Assembly: GCA_913009865.1 (NCBI GenBank)
Contig: CAJVYK010000127.1
Coordinates: 1 to 5,365, forward strand
Origin: an uncultured bacterium
GTDB taxonomy: Bacteria > Planctomycetota > Phycisphaerae > Sedimentisphaerales > Anaerobacaceae
Direction of reading: 5' to 3'
DNA length: 5,365 nucleotides
Position numbers and translations under genes: made by a program. The notes beneath the pieces were generated by a model. It was not told the DNA's origin. It did not search any database and was given only the letters and a program-made list of their open reading frames with translations. Within the stretch, counting starts at the first letter, position 1. Each line of letters begins with the position of its first letter. Shown piece by piece: positions 4,584-5,365 of this stretch.

Positions 4584-5365
4584 TTAGTGATTGAGTTGGT
4601 GTACGAGTTTGACAAACTCTCGGCCGCGGTGCTGGAAATTATCGAACATATCATAACTCGCACAGGCAGGGCTTAACAAAACCACATCGCCAGCAACGGC
4701 AAGCCGACTGGCTAATTCGACCGCATCTTCTAATGAGCCGACAATCTTAATTTCTATTGATTTCTCTATGCTCTCTGGGGCAATTTTTTTTTCAATTGCC
4801 TCTGCGATTTTTTCAGCGGTTTGGCCTATCAGGATAGCTGCCTTGGCTTTTCGGGCTATTTTTTCGCCAAACTGGCCGAAGGCCAAATTCTTATCGTATC
4901 CGCCGGCAATGATAATCACCGGCTGTTCGAATGCCTCCAACGCAGCAATCGCACTTTCCGGCGTAGTAGATATCGAATCGTTGTACCAACGGACACCATT
5001 TATTTGTGCAACCAGTTCAAGCCGATGTGGCAATGGTTTGAATTCCGGCAGGTGAGTCTTTACCTGTTCGTTCGTTACGCCAAAATATTTGGCGATGGCA
5101 ATTGCAGCGGCGAGGTTTGAAAGATTGGCCCGGCCGGGCAGGCCAAATTGGGTCCGAATCTCCCTGCTTACATCGTCAGTTGAAAATTTGATGCAAATCC
5201 TGCCATGCTCTTTCCTGTATTTTTCAAACCACTCGTTGGCAATTTCATCTTCGGCATTGAAGATAGAAACAGCAGTGGGATAGGGGGGAACGTTTAGTTT
5301 TTGAAACCTGAAGATATTTTCCTTGGCGGTACAGTAATCAGCAAATGAGCCGTTACGGTAGAGAT
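4584..5365 (-). CDS. murD: UDP-N-acetylmuramoyl-L-alanine--D-glutamate ligase, C-terminal part (5' end outside window)
   Basis: MurD adds D-glutamate to UDP-MurNAc-L-alanine in cytoplasmic peptidoglycan precursor synthesis, using ATP. The 259 visible residues hold the end of the central ATPase domain, with YRNGSFADYCTAKENIF near the N-terminal edge and GLPGRANLSNLAAAIAIA at the domain junction. The complete Mur ligase C-terminal domain follows: PLPHRLELVAQINGVRW, YNDSISTTPESAIAALEAF, IIIAGGYDKN, and SPACASYDMFDNFQHRGREF near the end. The Walker A N-terminal portion lies beyond the right edge. The frame is continuous upstream of the TTG at 5033, which is an ordinary leucine and not the start. 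Where E. coli MurD has DSKATN, this has DSISTT, a variant I believe is shared by several non-proteobacterial MurDs. A run of nine A in the coding strand (plus-strand T at 4784-4792) falls in a variable segment. It implies that this organism makes peptidoglycan; neighbouring mur genes would be expected just beyond the window. Confidence 0.95.
   Translation of the reverse strand, partial: LYRNGSFADYCTAKENIFRFQKLNVPPYPTAVSIFNAEDEIANEWFEKYRKEHGRICIKFSTDDVSREIRTQFGLPGRANLSNLAAAIAIAKYFGVTNEQVKTHLPEFKPLPHRLELVAQINGVRWYNDSISTTPESAIAALEAFEQPVIIIAGGYDKNLAFGQFGEKIARKAKAAILIGQTAEKIAEAIEKKIAPESIEKSIEIKIVGSLEDAVELASRLAVAGDVVLLSPACASYDMFDNFQHRGREFVKLVHQLNH

Overview
The window looks like chromosomal DNA of a planctomycete, most likely a Phycisphaerae/Sedimentisphaerales-type lineage. 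This is inferred from recognised sequence styles: a Tat-exported sugar isomerase-like protein, an ECF sigma factor of a type common in that group, a following membrane protein that begins MRPAENIEKLIKNI, and a secreted protein with a C-terminal segment I associate with planctomycetes. No search was run, so the placement is tentative. There is no insertion sequence, phage gene, CRISPR array, tRNA or rRNA.

Left part, minus strand (1-1989). Three genes read leftward: a PilZ-domain (c-di-GMP receptor type) protein at 1600-1989, the corrinoid adenosyltransferase cobO at 886-1428, and a 3'-truncated Tat-signal TIM-barrel isomerase/epimerase (hydroxypyruvate isomerase-like) at 1-712. The isomerase gene has a good sigma-70-type promoter (770-798). 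The cobO leader contains a degenerate 7-bp-period purine-rich tandem array (1443-1518).

Middle (1990-2335). This is a divergent intergenic region of about 346 bp between the PilZ gene and the sigma operon. It holds a perfect 17-bp tandem duplication, a sequence close to the Gram-positive LexA/DinR operator, and a ribosome binding site.

Right part, plus strand (2336-4529). A compact three-gene operon encodes an ECF sigma factor, a single-pass membrane protein that is a candidate anti-sigma factor without a zinc motif, and a secreted helical protein. The first two genes overlap by 4 bp and the next gap is 14 bp. The sigma gene has no ATG, GTG or TTG at its proper N-terminus; the best-supported start is an ATA codon 7 nt after a GGGAG. 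The operon ends at a strong bidirectional terminator (4548-4581). A convergent, 5'-truncated murD follows on the minus strand (4584-5365).

The likely logic of the operon is that the membrane protein holds the sigma factor until an envelope signal, perhaps involving the secreted third protein, releases it. This is inferred from gene order and topology. It is the nearest thing here to an undescribed system. The remaining genes are ordinary housekeeping or signalling genes.
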